Shown here: one piece after another, positions 34,071 to 45,382 of the stretch
Layout: each line of letters begins with the position of its first letter
Numbering within the stretch: the first letter of the stretch is position 1
Assembly: GCA_963932465.1 (NCBI GenBank)
Contig: OZ010800.1
Coordinates: 95,003,307 to 95,067,306, forward strand
Direction: 5' to 3'
Origin: Maratus speciosus
Taxonomy: Eukaryota > Arthropoda > Arachnida > Araneae > Salticidae
Length of the DNA stretch: 64,000 nucleotides
The notes under the pieces: model-generated
Told to the model about the DNA's origin: nothing
Database searches by the model: none
What the model saw: only the letters and a program-made list of their open reading frames with translations
Position numbers and translations under genes: made by a program

Positions 34071-36902
34071 AGGGCATGTTTAAAATTAAAGATATTTTTA
34101 TTAAACATATTTTTACATTTTAATTAAAAAAAATTTTCGCGAAAAAAAGGGATTAAAGCATTTGAATATTATGACTTTTTGTGCTCTTTGTGTGTAACAA
34201 AAATTCGAGTACAAATCATTTATAAAGATCAGGTGAAGAGTCAGGCTGAGTCAGTTATCATAGAAATATATTAAAATTTTAACAAGTACGATATGGAAAG
34301 AAAACTAAACAAGTAATACTTTTGCCTATTTTTATAATGCATCATTTTTAACCTTTTGTTTATGTTGTTTTTAATTTTTTGTTAACCTCACTAAAGGGTT
34401 TAATAATACATTCGAAAAAAAGAATTTTACATTTCTGAAATATTTAGATGATTTTATTTCCATCTTTAATTTTAATCATACATTAATTTCACAGATCCAA
34501 TATTTAAATATGAACCTGCAAAGTAATCGTGTCTAAGAAATTGCCACATCCATTTTTGCGAACTGAATAATATGATCACTGCAAATATATATTTATAACT
34601 CATATTATGCAATTTTAAATCTGTTCAACATTCATGTTGAGGCAATAAGTCTTTTAAATAATTTAAATAATTTTGAAGTAAAGGTATATTATTAAACTAA
34701 CATGTTTATATAAACAGCATTAATAAAACTTAAGTAGATGTCATCGAATTGGCAAGTTGATTTACGTAATATTTGTGACCTTGAAGTTAATTTCATTGAT
34801 TCGCAAACATACACGAATGTGCAATGTAATTTATAAATAAGTTTAAACATATAAATATTTATGCTACGTAATTATCAAATGAGATGGAATTGAACTGCGT
34901 AAATTGTAAATATTTAAATCATACAAATACGTGGAATATTTTTAAAATCATCTGTCTGTAGAAATCATTAGTGGAGGAGTACTTTAATGTTTCCGTTTCT
35001 GATAAATATCTCAAAGAATATTTGTATGTATTAGTCATCAAATAAACTTTGGAACACTTTTCAGAAATGTTTATGAATGCACATAAAATTCTCCAATCAA
35101 ATTAAACGTAAATACGGAGTACCATTTTCAATAAATTAAAATGGAAATATGAAGGAAATAAAGTGTTTAATTCAATTTTTAAATATTAATGTTTTCCGAT
35201 GTTCATTGGTTGTTTAATTTAATGAAACAATGAATACGCATGACTAGTTTCACAATGATTTTCATGGCGTGTGATAATACTTTATTTTTCGTTTTCTGTA
35301 CCAGCTTGTTAAGTTACAGAAAGTACATTATTAAATTTTAAAATGCAAGTGGGTAACAGACAGTAGAAATAAACTGCTCTTATTTGATAATGCACAAATA
35401 TATATATGTGGAGCAAACATTCAAACAGTGTTTTCTCACAAAAAAATAAAAAATGAGGTATTGTTATTTTTATGAACTCTGTGTTAAATTGCACAGAAAT
35501 AAATGGTATTTTTTACAAAAAAAAATTTTCTCCTATTATAAATCAATTTTAAAACATGACGTTTCAATCAAAGAGTGTTTATTTCAAAGCCTGCATTCAA
35601 TCAAGCAGTGATTTCTTCAGTCTGCGAATCACAGTTGTCAATTAATGTGTACAATACAATGTGTATTAATATGTAAAAGATTTTGCCGATTACATTTCAC
35701 ACAAAAGTTATTCTTGATAAATTAGGTGATTAACACTCTATGTATGAAAATTGTCGTTTTGCTAAAAGCTTATTAAAAGAAAATTTTAAAAAGTGTAACG
35801 AAACTTAACTAGATAAAGAACATGAAGGGAATAAGATTTACAGAGAAACAGGAGTAACAAAAAAAAATGAAATAGATAAATTGATATAGTGTAAGTAAAC
35901 TGGAGTAGAAAAGGAAAATTTATTTCCTCGGCATCATAAAAACATGTAAAAATATTATTATTGTTTCCAGGCAATTAATTAGAACCTCTATCTAACAAAA
36001 GCAGACGAACACATATAAATCTAAAGTCTAAAAAACATTTATCCTTCAGATTTTCCTTTATTTTACATTAATAGCAAAAGATAGGAAGATGCAGTAGCTA
36101 CATATTATAAAACTATCCAAGCTAAAAATGCGCAAAAAGGACTGACAGATCCGTGGGCGTGAAACGTGGGAATAAATAATATTGTAGAAGTAATGTTTAA
36201 GTAACTATAACATTTTTACTTTATTATCCTATGCTTTAAAAGATGGCTTTATCGCTTTAAAAGATGATCAAAAGATTACAAAACTTAACAGAAATAAAAA
36301 TTACTACGTTTTAATGTAGACGAGAAAGTAGCTCAAATAAATAACAGAAATTAATATAATGAAAAAGAAATGAAAGTGAACACAGAAAAAATAATGTATT
36401 AAAAATCTAGAATAATAAGTAAAGAAGTTTGCGTGTGTGTCTGTCTGTCGACGATGTTCTGAAGAGAGCACTGTACGTCGAGCTACAACATTTGCTAGAA
36501 AAATATCTCTGTGTATGTAGTTTTGGCACCCCGGATCCCGACTTCGCATTTCTTTATTAGATTTTTTTAATTTAATTTTTCAGGGAATTTTTAGCTTTTT
36601 TATAACATTTTGAGGCTGTATTTATAATAATAATATGATTTCAAACTTAAAGCCCAATATAGTAAATTTTAATCTCCTTTCAATAAAGATTATTCAGAAT
36701 TCGCACAGCTATTTTACTTGGCCACCACACGTAGTATACGGTAAGTCTTGTAACAGTTTTAAAAATCGAAAAAAAAAATACGGATTTACAGGTTTCATAC
36801 ACTGGAGATTACAAAAAACATATTTTCATTTTAAAAAATTGTCGACCGTCTGTCTGTGTGTCTCTAAACGCCCCGAACAAACTAAACTAGACACATGGAA
36901 TT
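34071..36902. other. AT-rich non-coding DNA
   Basis: I see no gene, RNA or clear repeat. Short open frames at 35,309-35,494, 35,786-35,974, 36,304-36,549 and 36,635-36,967 have no recognisable motif; the last of these ends inside the Tc1 arm that starts at 36,903. Confidence 0.4.
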
Positions 36903-37322
36903 TGGTGAGACTGCAAGCAGAATTAGCTCGTTCTTTTAACTGGTCCCGTCAACTTGTTATTACATGAAATAAAGTTTTTAATAAACAGAAATACATCGAA
37001 AATAAGCCCCAAAGTGGCCATCCGAAAAAAACAGCTTGCAATGTTGACTGGATTCTAAAAATGATATCAACAAGTGATTGTCGTATGTCCGCTGCAATAA
37101 TAAAAAAATAATTAAAAAAATTACGGCATAGAAATACACGTTTCATGAGTCAAACGACGCCTAAACCTCTATGGTTTACATGGCAGAAGACCAGCAAAAA
37201 CACGTTTGTTATCTACTAAGAATAGGAAGGCTAGAGTTGCATTTGTAAAACGGCATAACCCTTTCAGGGGCAAAGCAATTCCATTGCTAAAGTGTTGAAA
37301 TTAATGACTGACACCGAAATTT
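36903..37322 (+). pseudogene. Tc1-like transposase 5' half, arm 1 of an inverted duplication
   Basis: Reading with frameshifts, this encodes the DNA-binding half of a Tc1-like transposase: AELARSFNWSRQLVIT, then KPQSGHPKKTACN, then MISTSDCR, then a block corresponding to 'N.YGLHGRRPA' and 'TKNRKARVAFVKRHN'. It stops before the DDE catalytic domain. The reverse complement of this arm lies at 37,397-37,745 and continues at 43,133-43,205 after the gypsy insertion. Arm 1 keeps the uninterrupted version of the site where the gypsy element landed in arm 2. Confidence 0.8.
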
Positions 37323-37396
37323 TGGTTTAAAAAAAATCGGTTTATTATGTGCGTGAAATATAGCTTTTTCGTATTTAGAAATAAATTTGTTTTCAA

Positions 37397-37745
37397 ATTC
37401 CGGTGTCAGTCATTAAATTCCACACTTTAGCAATGGAATTGCTTTGCCCCTGAAAGGGTTATGCCGTTTTACAAATGCGACTCTAGCCTTCCTATTCTTA
37501 GTAGATAACAAACGTGTTTCTGCTGGTCTTCTGCCATGTAAACCATAGAGGTTTAGGCGTCGTTTGACTGATGAAACGTGCATGTCTATGCCGTAATTTT
37601 CTTTCAATTTATTTTTTATTATTACAGCGGACTTACGACAATCGCTTGTAGATATCATTTATAGAATACAGTCAACATTGCAAGTTGCTTTTTTCGGATA
37701 GTCACTTTGAGGCTTATTTTTCATGTATTTCTGTTTATTAAAAAC
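37397..37745 (-). pseudogene. Tc1-like transposase 5' half, arm 2, inner part
   Basis: An open minus-strand frame from 37,658 to 37,413 reads ISTSDCRKSAVIIKNKLKEN, then RRLNLYGLHGRRP, then AFVKRHN, a Tc1-type DNA-binding domain with its linker. After AFVKRHNPFRGKAIP the sequence leaves the transposase, so the catalytic domain is gone in both arms. The 37,323-37,396 segment is the loop between the inverted arms. The 37,745 end is the gypsy insertion site. Confidence 0.8.
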
Positions 37746-38044
37746 TGTCAGGCTAGCTCAGATTAAAATCACACAGAAATTTCACATAACTTCAAAATAA
37801 CACTTTCTCGGGGTAGCTTTTTAAATATTTTTTTTTTCTTCTTGGTAAGACGGCGCATAACAAATAGAATATCACACGTACACATAAAATAATAAAAGCG
37901 CGAATAACTTCTTACATATTTCCACAACTCAAAACAGTACAGAATTCCCTAACGAACTCACAGCATTTCTCATTCGGCAGAGCTCACGAAAGCCGGTCAC
38001 GTGACTGCCGGTAAAGTCTATTGAAACGGGTGACGCGCATAACA
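37746..38044 (-). repeat. 3' LTR of the RT-less gypsy element
   Basis: On the minus strand it begins TGTTATGCGCGTCACCCG, immediately after the purine run CAGAGGGGGAGGA (38,045-38,058) that primes plus-strand synthesis, and ends GCTAGCCTGACA at 37,746. Confidence 0.92.
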
Positions 38045-39878
38045 TCCTCCCCCTCTGTTTCCGATTTACGTGTCGGAGAGGAAACAGGATGCCTTCTGGG
38101 TCTTCCTCTTTTCTTAAAAGTGCAACTGGAATAGTTTCAGTTTCTTGAAATGGTGACAAAACGGAAACATGGTAAGACCCAATTCGCTCGGTAGGATTGT
38201 ACAGGCTAGCAATGTCATATATCACTAGTGACTTTTGAGTCAAAACTATGTATGGCCCATCTCTCTTAGGCATACATTTTGCTGTTTTATTTTTACTTGC
38301 CTTGCTCACAGGGTGTAGGGTAAACCATACTTTATCACGAGGTGCGAAATACACTTGTCTACAATTTTTATCGTAATATTTCTTCCGCTGATCTTGTTTC
38401 ATTTCAACACGCTCTTCCACACTTTTTGAAATATTTGCAAGACGTTTAAGATATGAGGTTATTTTCGGAACAAAACTGTCATTTTCCACAACAGCTCTAA
38501 AATCGTTCACCACATTATGGATTGTTCTTAATTCTTGACCAAATTGCAGATAGGCGGCAGTTTGGCCTGTTGTATCAGATTTGGCATTCATAGCAAATCT
38601 AATAAAAGGATGTTTATCAATCCAGGAAGTGTGTTCATCCCCAACAAGGATTGCTATTCGAGGTTTCATGTCTTTATTTTTGCGTTCTACTGGATTGGCC
38701 TGAGGATGGTACAAAGGTGTCAACGTTTGGTCTATTCCAAGAATGTAACAAACTTGTTGTAGAACAGCGCTCACAAACTGAGGGTCGTTATCACTTATGA
38801 GTCTTCTTGGGATACCGTAACGAAGGAAGATCTCTTCAATCAGAGTAGTCGCACATTCTTGTGCAGTGGCAGTTGTTAAGGCAAATAGTTCTACCCACTT
38901 AGTGGCCCAATTTTCTGCTATAAAAATCCATCGATGCCCATATTTACTAGGAGGCAATGGTCCAGAGAGATCCATGCTGAGGGTCTCAAACCGGTGAGCA
39001 TAAGCAGGTGTTCGTAATAAACTGGCTGGTTTCTGATTTGTTGCTTTATAACGAGCGCACTCTGGGCACTTCTTCACATATTCAGAAATGTATGCTCTCA
39101 TGCCTGTCCAATAATATCTTTTAGCGATTCTCTGATAAGTTCCTGCTTCACCATAATGTCCGGCTGAGGGGTCGTCATGATGAAGTTTCAAAATATTTTG
39201 TCTTTCTTGTACTGGAACGACCAGTTGCGCTTCTTCGGCATCTGATTCGGGAGCATACCTATAAAGCACACCTTGATTCACCAGGAATCCTCTATCAGTC
39301 CAATTGGCGACATTTTCGCTTTTCTGTTCGTCTTCAAAAGAATCTATGATCTTTTTAAGGTTTTCATCTTGCAACTGTGCTTCTCTGATATCTTTTGGAC
39401 TTCTTGTTGGCATGTCTAAGCTGACAAAATTGCATGTCTCACAGAAAGCAGATTGATGATTACAAACAGGGCGTGACAGCATGTCAGCCACAACATTAGG
39501 TTTTCCACGTTCATATTCTATTTTCTTCTTAAGAATATCTTTCTTAGCAGGAGTCATCAGATTAGGTGGTGCAGCAACAGGAGCACTATCATCTGTATTC
39601 ATACGATGCTCCACAAACGGGGCTGTCTCTCCCCCTGGTTGAAAACATTTTTCATACCTTTTCAGAATATCGTTAAGTTTGTCCCTTTCATCGGAATTTA
39701 GATTTTTGCCTCCATGTTCACGTACAGCGTACGGACTGACGTCGACTGCACTAGCTGACGTTTTATTTTCTTCTTCGTATTTGTCTACAAAATAAAACTT
39801 TTCCTTAGGTTTATCATTGAAATACCATGTTTTGTTGGCAGTATCTAACAATATGTTAGCATTACGTAAGAAATCCAT
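37929..39878 (-). CDS. gypsy pol remnant: RT deleted, integrase intact
   Basis: The 649-codon frame is open throughout. Residues 1-30 are the end of the protease (MDFLRNANILLDT). Residues 102-112 are the segment that normally precedes RT (AAPPNLMTPAKKD). At about residue 118 it jumps directly to the last RNase H residues (YERGKPNVVADMLSR), so about 400 residues of RT/RNase H have been lost in frame. Integrase follows complete: H234, H241, C271 and C274 form the zinc site; D303, D363 and E398 form the DD35E catalytic triad; the C-terminal domain with its basic linker runs to about residue 610. ATG choice is arbitrary, since the frame continues upstream to the frameshift. Confidence 0.9.
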   Translation of the reverse strand: MDFLRNANILLDTANKTWYFNDKPKEKFYFVDKYEEENKTSASAVDVSPYAVREHGGKNLNSDERDKLNDILKRYEKCFQPGGETAPFVEHRMNTDDSAPVAAPPNLMTPAKKDILKKKIEYERGKPNVVADMLSRPVCNHQSAFCETCNFVSLDMPTRSPKDIREAQLQDENLKKIIDSFEDEQKSENVANWTDRGFLVNQGVLYRYAPESDAEEAQLVVPVQERQNILKLHHDDPSAGHYGEAGTYQRIAKRYYWTGMRAYISEYVKKCPECARYKATNQKPASLLRTPAYAHRFETLSMDLSGPLPPSKYGHRWIFIAENWATKWVELFALTTATAQECATTLIEEIFLRYGIPRRLISDNDPQFVSAVLQQVCYILGIDQTLTPLYHPQANPVERKNKDMKPRIAILVGDEHTSWIDKHPFIRFAMNAKSDTTGQTAAYLQFGQELRTIHNVVNDFRAVVENDSFVPKITSYLKRLANISKSVEERVEMKQDQRKKYYDKNCRQVYFAPRDKVWFTLHPVSKASKNKTAKCMPKRDGPYIVLTQKSLVIYDIASLYNPTERIGSYHVSVLSPFQETETIPVALLRKEEDPEGILFPLRHVNRKQRGRMLCASPVSIDFTGSHVTGFRELCRMRNAVSSLGNSVLF

Positions 39879-39916
39879 ACCTAAAAAAGTTCTATTACCC
39901 TTGGCATCTGGTAATA

Positions 39917-40261
39917 CTATGAATTCCGTTCGAAGACTCGTCCTTCAATCTCTACGGGCACAGTGGCAGACAAAGTGTTTCTAACTACTGTAATTCCGTC
40001 AGCTAACGTTACTTCATGAGTATGAGGGTTCAGGGCAACACCAGTTTTTGAAAATAATTGATACATACGTTCTCCCGCAATAGAACGATTTGCTCCTGTA
40101 TCTGCACAGACTAACACCTTCTTATTGCAGATCGTGATAGGCACATTTGAAGCTGAAACTGCTGATGTATTTAAACTATATAGCTCAATAAGATGTGCTT
40201 GAACAGTTTGTTTTTTAACCGTAGGGGAACAATCTGGACATTTTTTCTTTATAAATCCCAA
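39917..40261 (-). pseudogene. gypsy protease region, frameshift at its end
   Basis: The aspartic protease active site reads CADTGANRSIAG near 40,110. The frame starts with a CPDC-type remnant of the nucleocapsid (KKCPDC). It ends at a stop near 39,917, where a one-base shift separates it from the next frame: the following coding sequence (EFIVLPDAKGNRTFLGMDF) is in phase with the large 649-codon frame. It cuts gag-pol polyproteins, but the frameshift prevents normal expression of the downstream part. Confidence 0.75.
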
Positions 40262-40354
40262 TTTAACACAACCATAGCAAACAGTATCAGATTCTATGCG
40301 TCGATTAGCAAACTTAGGGGGAGATCTGTCTTCTTTTGGAGGCTTACTCTGCTT

Positions 40355-41368
40355 CTAATTATTTTCTTGACGAGAAAAGTCTTTTTTATCTTGGGGTACA
40401 GCCGGATCTCTTTTAGGAAACGTAGATCTGATAATGTCATAAGCATCTAATTTTTCGGCAAGGTCGACTGGCAAATTAAAATTTTCCCAATCGTCTAACA
40501 TATGTTGTTTGCATTCAACAGGCACGCGCCTTTTCATTTGATCAGATAAGATAAGATCCTGAAGAGCTTCAAAAGACGTTACAGTTAATTCTTTAAGCCA
40601 GTTTTCAAAATAAGCTCGAAGTTCAAAATAATAATCTCGCCAAGTAATTTCCTTGTCCTTGCGATGTGTAAAGAACAGCTGTCTAAACTTTTCGTCACTA
40701 ATTTTAAACCTTTTTAGATGTAAATCTTTAACATGTGAAAATTTTGAAGCGTTTTCTTCTGATTCACGAGCGATAAGCGTAGCGATAGAAGATGGTACAA
40801 CACTGAGTAAATGAGTAAATACGAAACCCACAGATGCTCTGGTACCTTCGAGAGCTTTAATTGGCGTTCCAGGAGCACCAAAAACAAAGTTACATCATCA
40901 GTTTTGGCCTGAATGTAGGCAACAGCTTTTGGATATCTATCTTACTCTCCGGTTGAGACATTACACCTGCTGCATTACCACCTACCTATCCAATGGAAAC
41001 ACTTTGGCTCTGAGCTTCTCAAGCTCAAAATTCATCTCAAACTTTATTAACTCTAACTCTTCCGCTCTATGCTTTTCTTCAAATTGTAATTTACGCTGTT
41101 CTAACTCTGCTGCTTTTTGTTTTTCCTCTAAGTCCCGTCTGCGTTGTTCTTCCTCGCGAGTCGAAATTTGGTTTCTGAATAATGAATTTACAAAATCAAC
41201 TTCGTACGAGGGGGAGGATTTAATTTTTAGAGGCAATGTGACAACTGTCATAGAGGGTTGAACATCTAAATTCATTTCTAACGCAACCTGATATAAATCC
41301 TCTTTGCGAGCTTTATTAAGTTCAGACATTTTAAACTTTAGCAAAACAACAAAACAAGTACCCCACAA
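40355..41368 (-). pseudogene. gypsy gag with SCAN-like capsid, frameshifted
   Basis: The frame 41,368-40,982 encodes the N-terminal part. The likely start is the ATG at residue 14 (MSELNKARKEDLYQVALE). It contains a long charged coiled-coil segment, roughly residues 66-120, rich in E, K, L and R. Between 40,981 and 40,832 the frame is broken but recognisable (DIQKLLPTF). The frame 40,831-40,355 holds the capsid, with the pattern LKRFKISDEKFRQLFF, TWRDYYFELR, and DQMKRRVP near the end. This corresponds to the SCAN-like gag fold found in some gypsy elements. Gag would form the virus-like particle that packages the RNA. Confidence 0.8.
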
Positions 41369-42842
41369 ATGCCAAAAATTCGTTTAAATTATTCCCCAAA
41401 CGTGTGAGCTTTGCCGTTACAACTCATATAAACAAGACTTTAATAAAGCAAAATAATACGGTTTAACATTAGCAAAACTCTTGACTACAAAACAAAACAT
41501 ACTTTAAATCCCTGCAGGTATAAATAAACCGTATGGCCATAACGCGACATTTAATCAAAACATTTTAACCAATATAAAACCATTTACTGTTTAGTTAACA
41601 TTTTCAAACAATATTCTAAATAATATCAAACACATAAATGAATAATTAAAATTTCAACCAATATTATTATTATATTACTAAGATTATTTAATATCAGTTT
41701 CATTCAGTGTAACTTTAAAAGAAAAGAAACTTTCATTTATAAACAAACAATAAATGGAAAAACTTCTGTTTTTGAAAATCACATTCAAGGTTTTTCATCA
41801 GTAAATCAGGAACTCAAAATTAAATACTTACGTTTAGCATTTAAATAATAACAAACTCTTAAATAAAAATAGTAATCAATTCCCTTACGAAACCAATAAA
41901 AAAGAAATAAATAAATACGCATCTTTATGATGAGAATTGCGATAAAATTATAAATACATTTGACTGCCAGTTTATTTTCCTCTTTTAAAAGAAAAGAAAA
42001 AAAATCATGGAAGGTCTAAATGAATAATTACTTCTTTCGCTTCCGTTCTAACTCACTCTCTTTTTTTTTCTTTTTTTTATCAATCGAAAAATAAAACATA
42101 CATGAACAGAATCTGAAATAAACTGACTGCAGAATAATGGGTGAGGAAGGGGGGAAAAGGGATATATACAATACATAAATGAATGGAAGATAATAAAATG
42201 AATTCAAATTAATAATATCAAAAATATTAAGAATTTTTAGAATATCACGAATGTTACGTATATGAATAAATCAAGAATGCATTCTTTTTATTAAACAAAC
42301 AATGGATCCATTCTATTTAAAAATCGCTTACTTGATAATATTTTGTAGAATTAACAAATCTTGTAGAATAAACCACTATAGGCACAAACACTGTAGGCAT
42401 CGTTGTAAGAACAAATGAAGTGAAAAGTTTTTAAAAACACTCATATCGTAGCATTTTTCTTCGTCGTAAACAAAACAATTTGCAGAATAACTTTCGAAAA
42501 TAAGAACACATATCACATCGTGTAAAGCTGATGCATGAAAATGGCAAAGGTAACGAAAACAAAATTAATCTATAGAACATGGCGAACATACCTCACAAGC
42601 CTACGACGACGAATTATTCTGTAGAATTATAGGAACATATTTTTACACGCAACGACCTAATCTGTAGAATTTTAGGAACATATTTCTCACGCACACGACA
42701 GGTCGTGCCATTTTTTTTCTGCATGCTAGTTGAAAACCACACTTTATCAAGATGCTTCTTAATTAAAAAATATATTATTGTTTTGTAGAATTACGATAAG
42801 AACATTTTCCTTCGAATTCGGGCCCGACGTTGGGTAGACAAT
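41369..42842 (-). other. leader between 5' LTR and gag, ~1.47 kb
   Basis: AT-rich, no open frame. A 42-44 base motif containing CTGTAGAATT and AGGAACATATTT is repeated at about 42,610-42,645 and 42,660-42,690. A long untranslated leader like this is unusual for a gypsy element and could carry packaging signals or be an accreted insertion. Confidence 0.6.
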
Positions 42843-43132
42843 TGTCAAGCTAGCTCAGATTAAAATCACACAGAAATTTCACATAACTTCAAAATAACAC
42901 TTTCTCGGGGTAGCTTTTTAAATATTTTTTATTTCTTCTTGGTAAGACGGCACATAACAAATAGAACATCACACGTACACATAAAATAATAAAAGCGCGA
43001 ATATTTCCACAACTCAAAACAGTACAGAACTCCCTAACGAACTCACAGCATTTCTCATTCAGCAGAGCTCACGCAAGCCGGTCACGTGACTGCCGGTAAA
43101 GTCTATTTTTGAAACGGGTGACGCGCATTACA
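42843..43132 (-). repeat. 5' LTR of the RT-less gypsy element
   Basis: On the minus strand it begins TGTAATGCGCGTCACCCG and ends GCTAGCTTGACA. Downstream (42,842 and lower) is ATTGTCTACCCAACGTCGGG, the likely primer-binding region. It supplies promoter and polyadenylation signals for the element RNA. Compared with the 3' LTR it lacks 12 bases near 43,000 and carries a few substitutions. Confidence 0.92.
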
Positions 43133-43553
43133 AAACTTTATTATATGTAATAACAAGTTGACGAGACCCGTTAAAAGAACGAGCTAATTCTGCTTGCAGT
43201 CTACCTTTCTTAAGTGCATTTTCAGCGGCTTTTCTAGAATCACTTCAATATTTTTTACATTTCGGCATTTAAAAATAGTCACAATTAGTCTATATAAACA
43301 CTAATCGAAGCGATAGCGCAAGGGACACCTTCAACAATTAAATGCAAACTAATTTTCAAAATACTTTTGAGCCAAGGAGGAGTCATATTTCTTCGGTGGC
43401 GCCGAATGTAAACAAGCAAGTTGAAACTTGATACATTTGAATAACTGCAGTCATAGTGTTCTCAATTATAGGGAATGTATTTTATTTTACATTTTTATAT
43501 TAAATAAAATAAGAGAGAATATAAGGTTATCAAAATACTTTTGAGCGCTACTG
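43133..43553 (-). mobile_element. Tc1-like element, 5' end with doubled inverted-repeat motif
   Basis: The outer end starts on the minus strand at 43,553 with CAGTAGCGCTCAAAAGTATT, next to TA at 43,554-43,555. A second motif, GCTCAAAAGTATTTTGAAAA, lies about 190 bases inside near 43,350-43,372, giving the two-site (IR/DR) arrangement seen in Tc1-like elements. The transposase begins at an ATG at 43,268-43,266 (MPKCKKY, then a TGA stop, then SDSRKAAENALKKG and AELARSFNGSRQ). The rest of this half continues beyond the gypsy insertion at 37,745. Confidence 0.75.
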
Positions 43554-43555
43554 TA

Positions 43556-45382
43556 TATTATGCATATTCATGATGGGTAAGTATTACGGTGGCCTCAAAA
43601 AACAGATTTTAATTTTTTCGCGAATTTTTTTATGCGATTTTTTGTGCATTTTCGCATTTGAAGCAATTTTTTGACATTGGTAAAGGAATTCGATTTCAAA
43701 CTTTTAGACTACTATGGAAAATTTTGTTGTGTACGGTTTTTGAATTTTAGAAATTTTGAATGTGATTTTTAGCAGTGTTTTCGTTTCACGTCGATTCTGT
43801 GCCATCCATGAAAAAAATCACATTGCACTGTGATACTCAATTATAGTAAATTCTGTCCCTTCTGTTTGAAAACTTAGAGACTTTTAATGCGATTTTAGTT
43901 TTTTTTTTTTTTTTTTTTTTTTTTAGTTTTATCGATTCTAATGGCATTTTTTTTTATATTCGCATTTTACGGTGATTTTTTAGCATTGGTAAAAAGAATT
44001 TGATTTCAAACTTTTAGCCTACAAGAGAAAATTTTATACAGAACGCTTTTTGAATTTTAGAGATAATGAATGCGATTTCCTGCTTTTCGCGGAGACTTTC
44101 TGCCAATCATGAAAGAAATTCAATTGCATTGTTTTACACAACTATGGTAAATTTTCTTCCTATCGATTTTTGAATTTTTAGCGATTTTTAATGCAAATTT
44201 CAATGTGATTTCAGGAGGTTTGTCGACTGCCGTGGCAATTTTTTTTACATCCGGAAAAGGTATTTGTTTTCAAAATTTAATCCTAATATTCATTATATTA
44301 GAATGAAATTTTAAAAAAATCGTATTCATTTAATATAAAGAATATTGACCTCCGCGATTTTTAAATTATAGCGGTTTTTAATGTGATTTCCGATGCAATT
44401 TTTAACAATTTTTCACATTCCGTGGCGATTTTTTTTTTTTTTACATTTCCAAAACCCAGACCTTTTCAAAACTTTAGCGTAGTACGTAAATTTGTCTACT
44501 ACTATTTTCGAATTTTAGCAACTTTAATGTCGTACCGAAGGTGATTTTTATCGATTTTGGGCTCTCCGCTTCAATTTTTTCTAAATCATGAAATAATTTT
44601 GCTTCGAATGTTTGAAATGAATGAAATCCCAAGGTAAGTAAATTTTGAACCACGCGATTTTGATTATTTAGCGATTTTCAATACGATATTTAATATGAAT
44701 TTTAATGCGATTTTTCGAGTTTTTTTATGTCCAGTGTCGATTTTTTTGATTTTCAGACACAGAAATTGGTTTCAAACTTTTATCCGAATATAATAACTTT
44801 TGTTCTCCGCGATGTTTGAATTTTATTTATTTTTATTGTGATTTTTAGAGTTACATGGCATTTTTTCTTTTTACATTCGAAACGGAATCTAGTTCCAAAC
44901 ATTTAATTTAATATATTAAATTTCGTCCAACGCAGTTTTACAATTTTAGCGGCTGTTTGTCATTCATGAAAAATTCCAAAAATAATTCTTTACCCCATTA
45001 TAGTAAATTTTGACGCCAGCGATTTTGGAATAGTTAGTTATTTTTAATGAAACTTCAATAAGATTTTTACTGTTTTTACAAATCCCACACATTTTTTTCT
45101 TGTCTTTTGTAAAGTGAATTCACGGGGATTTTCGGCGTTTGGAAACAGAATTCAGTTTTAAACTTTAATACAGTAAATTTTTTCCTCCTCGATTTTGGGG
45201 TTTTGACATTTGTAAAAGAAAGCACGTTACAAACTTTTGGCTTAATATGAAATTTGTTTTAAATTTTCAGCCTATTATAGTAAATTTTTTCCTCCGCTTT
45301 GTTAAAATTTTAATGATCTTAATCGAATGTTCAGCGTTTTTTTTTTTGTTGTTGTTGTTGTTTTTTGTTTGTTTTTACATTC
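43556..45382. repeat. degenerate tandem satellite, ~150-310-bp spacing
   Basis: The core 'attttagcgatttttaatgcgat' and the phrase 'ttcaaacttttagcctactatagtaaattttg' recur in damaged form near 43,690, 44,000, 44,257, 44,462, 44,600, 44,766, 44,893, 45,150 and 45,227. Spacing ranges from about 80 to 310 bases, so units are old and partly deleted. No gene is present. The array abuts the younger 236-bp array. Confidence 0.75.

Larger units (their letters stand above)
37746..43132 (-). mobile_element. gypsy-type LTR retrotransposon lacking RT, with 4-bp duplication
   Basis: A near-complete element of 5,387 bases: 5' LTR 42,843-43,132, long leader, gag, protease, integrase, polypurine tract, 3' LTR 37,746-38,044. 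The flanking 4-bp duplication is AAAC (37,742-37,745 and 43,133-43,136). The LTRs differ by about ten substitutions plus a 12-base and smaller indels (roughly 96% identical by eye), so the insertion is relatively recent. Reverse transcriptase and most of RNase H are missing through an in-frame deletion. The element would need another copy to supply RT. Confidence 0.93.
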
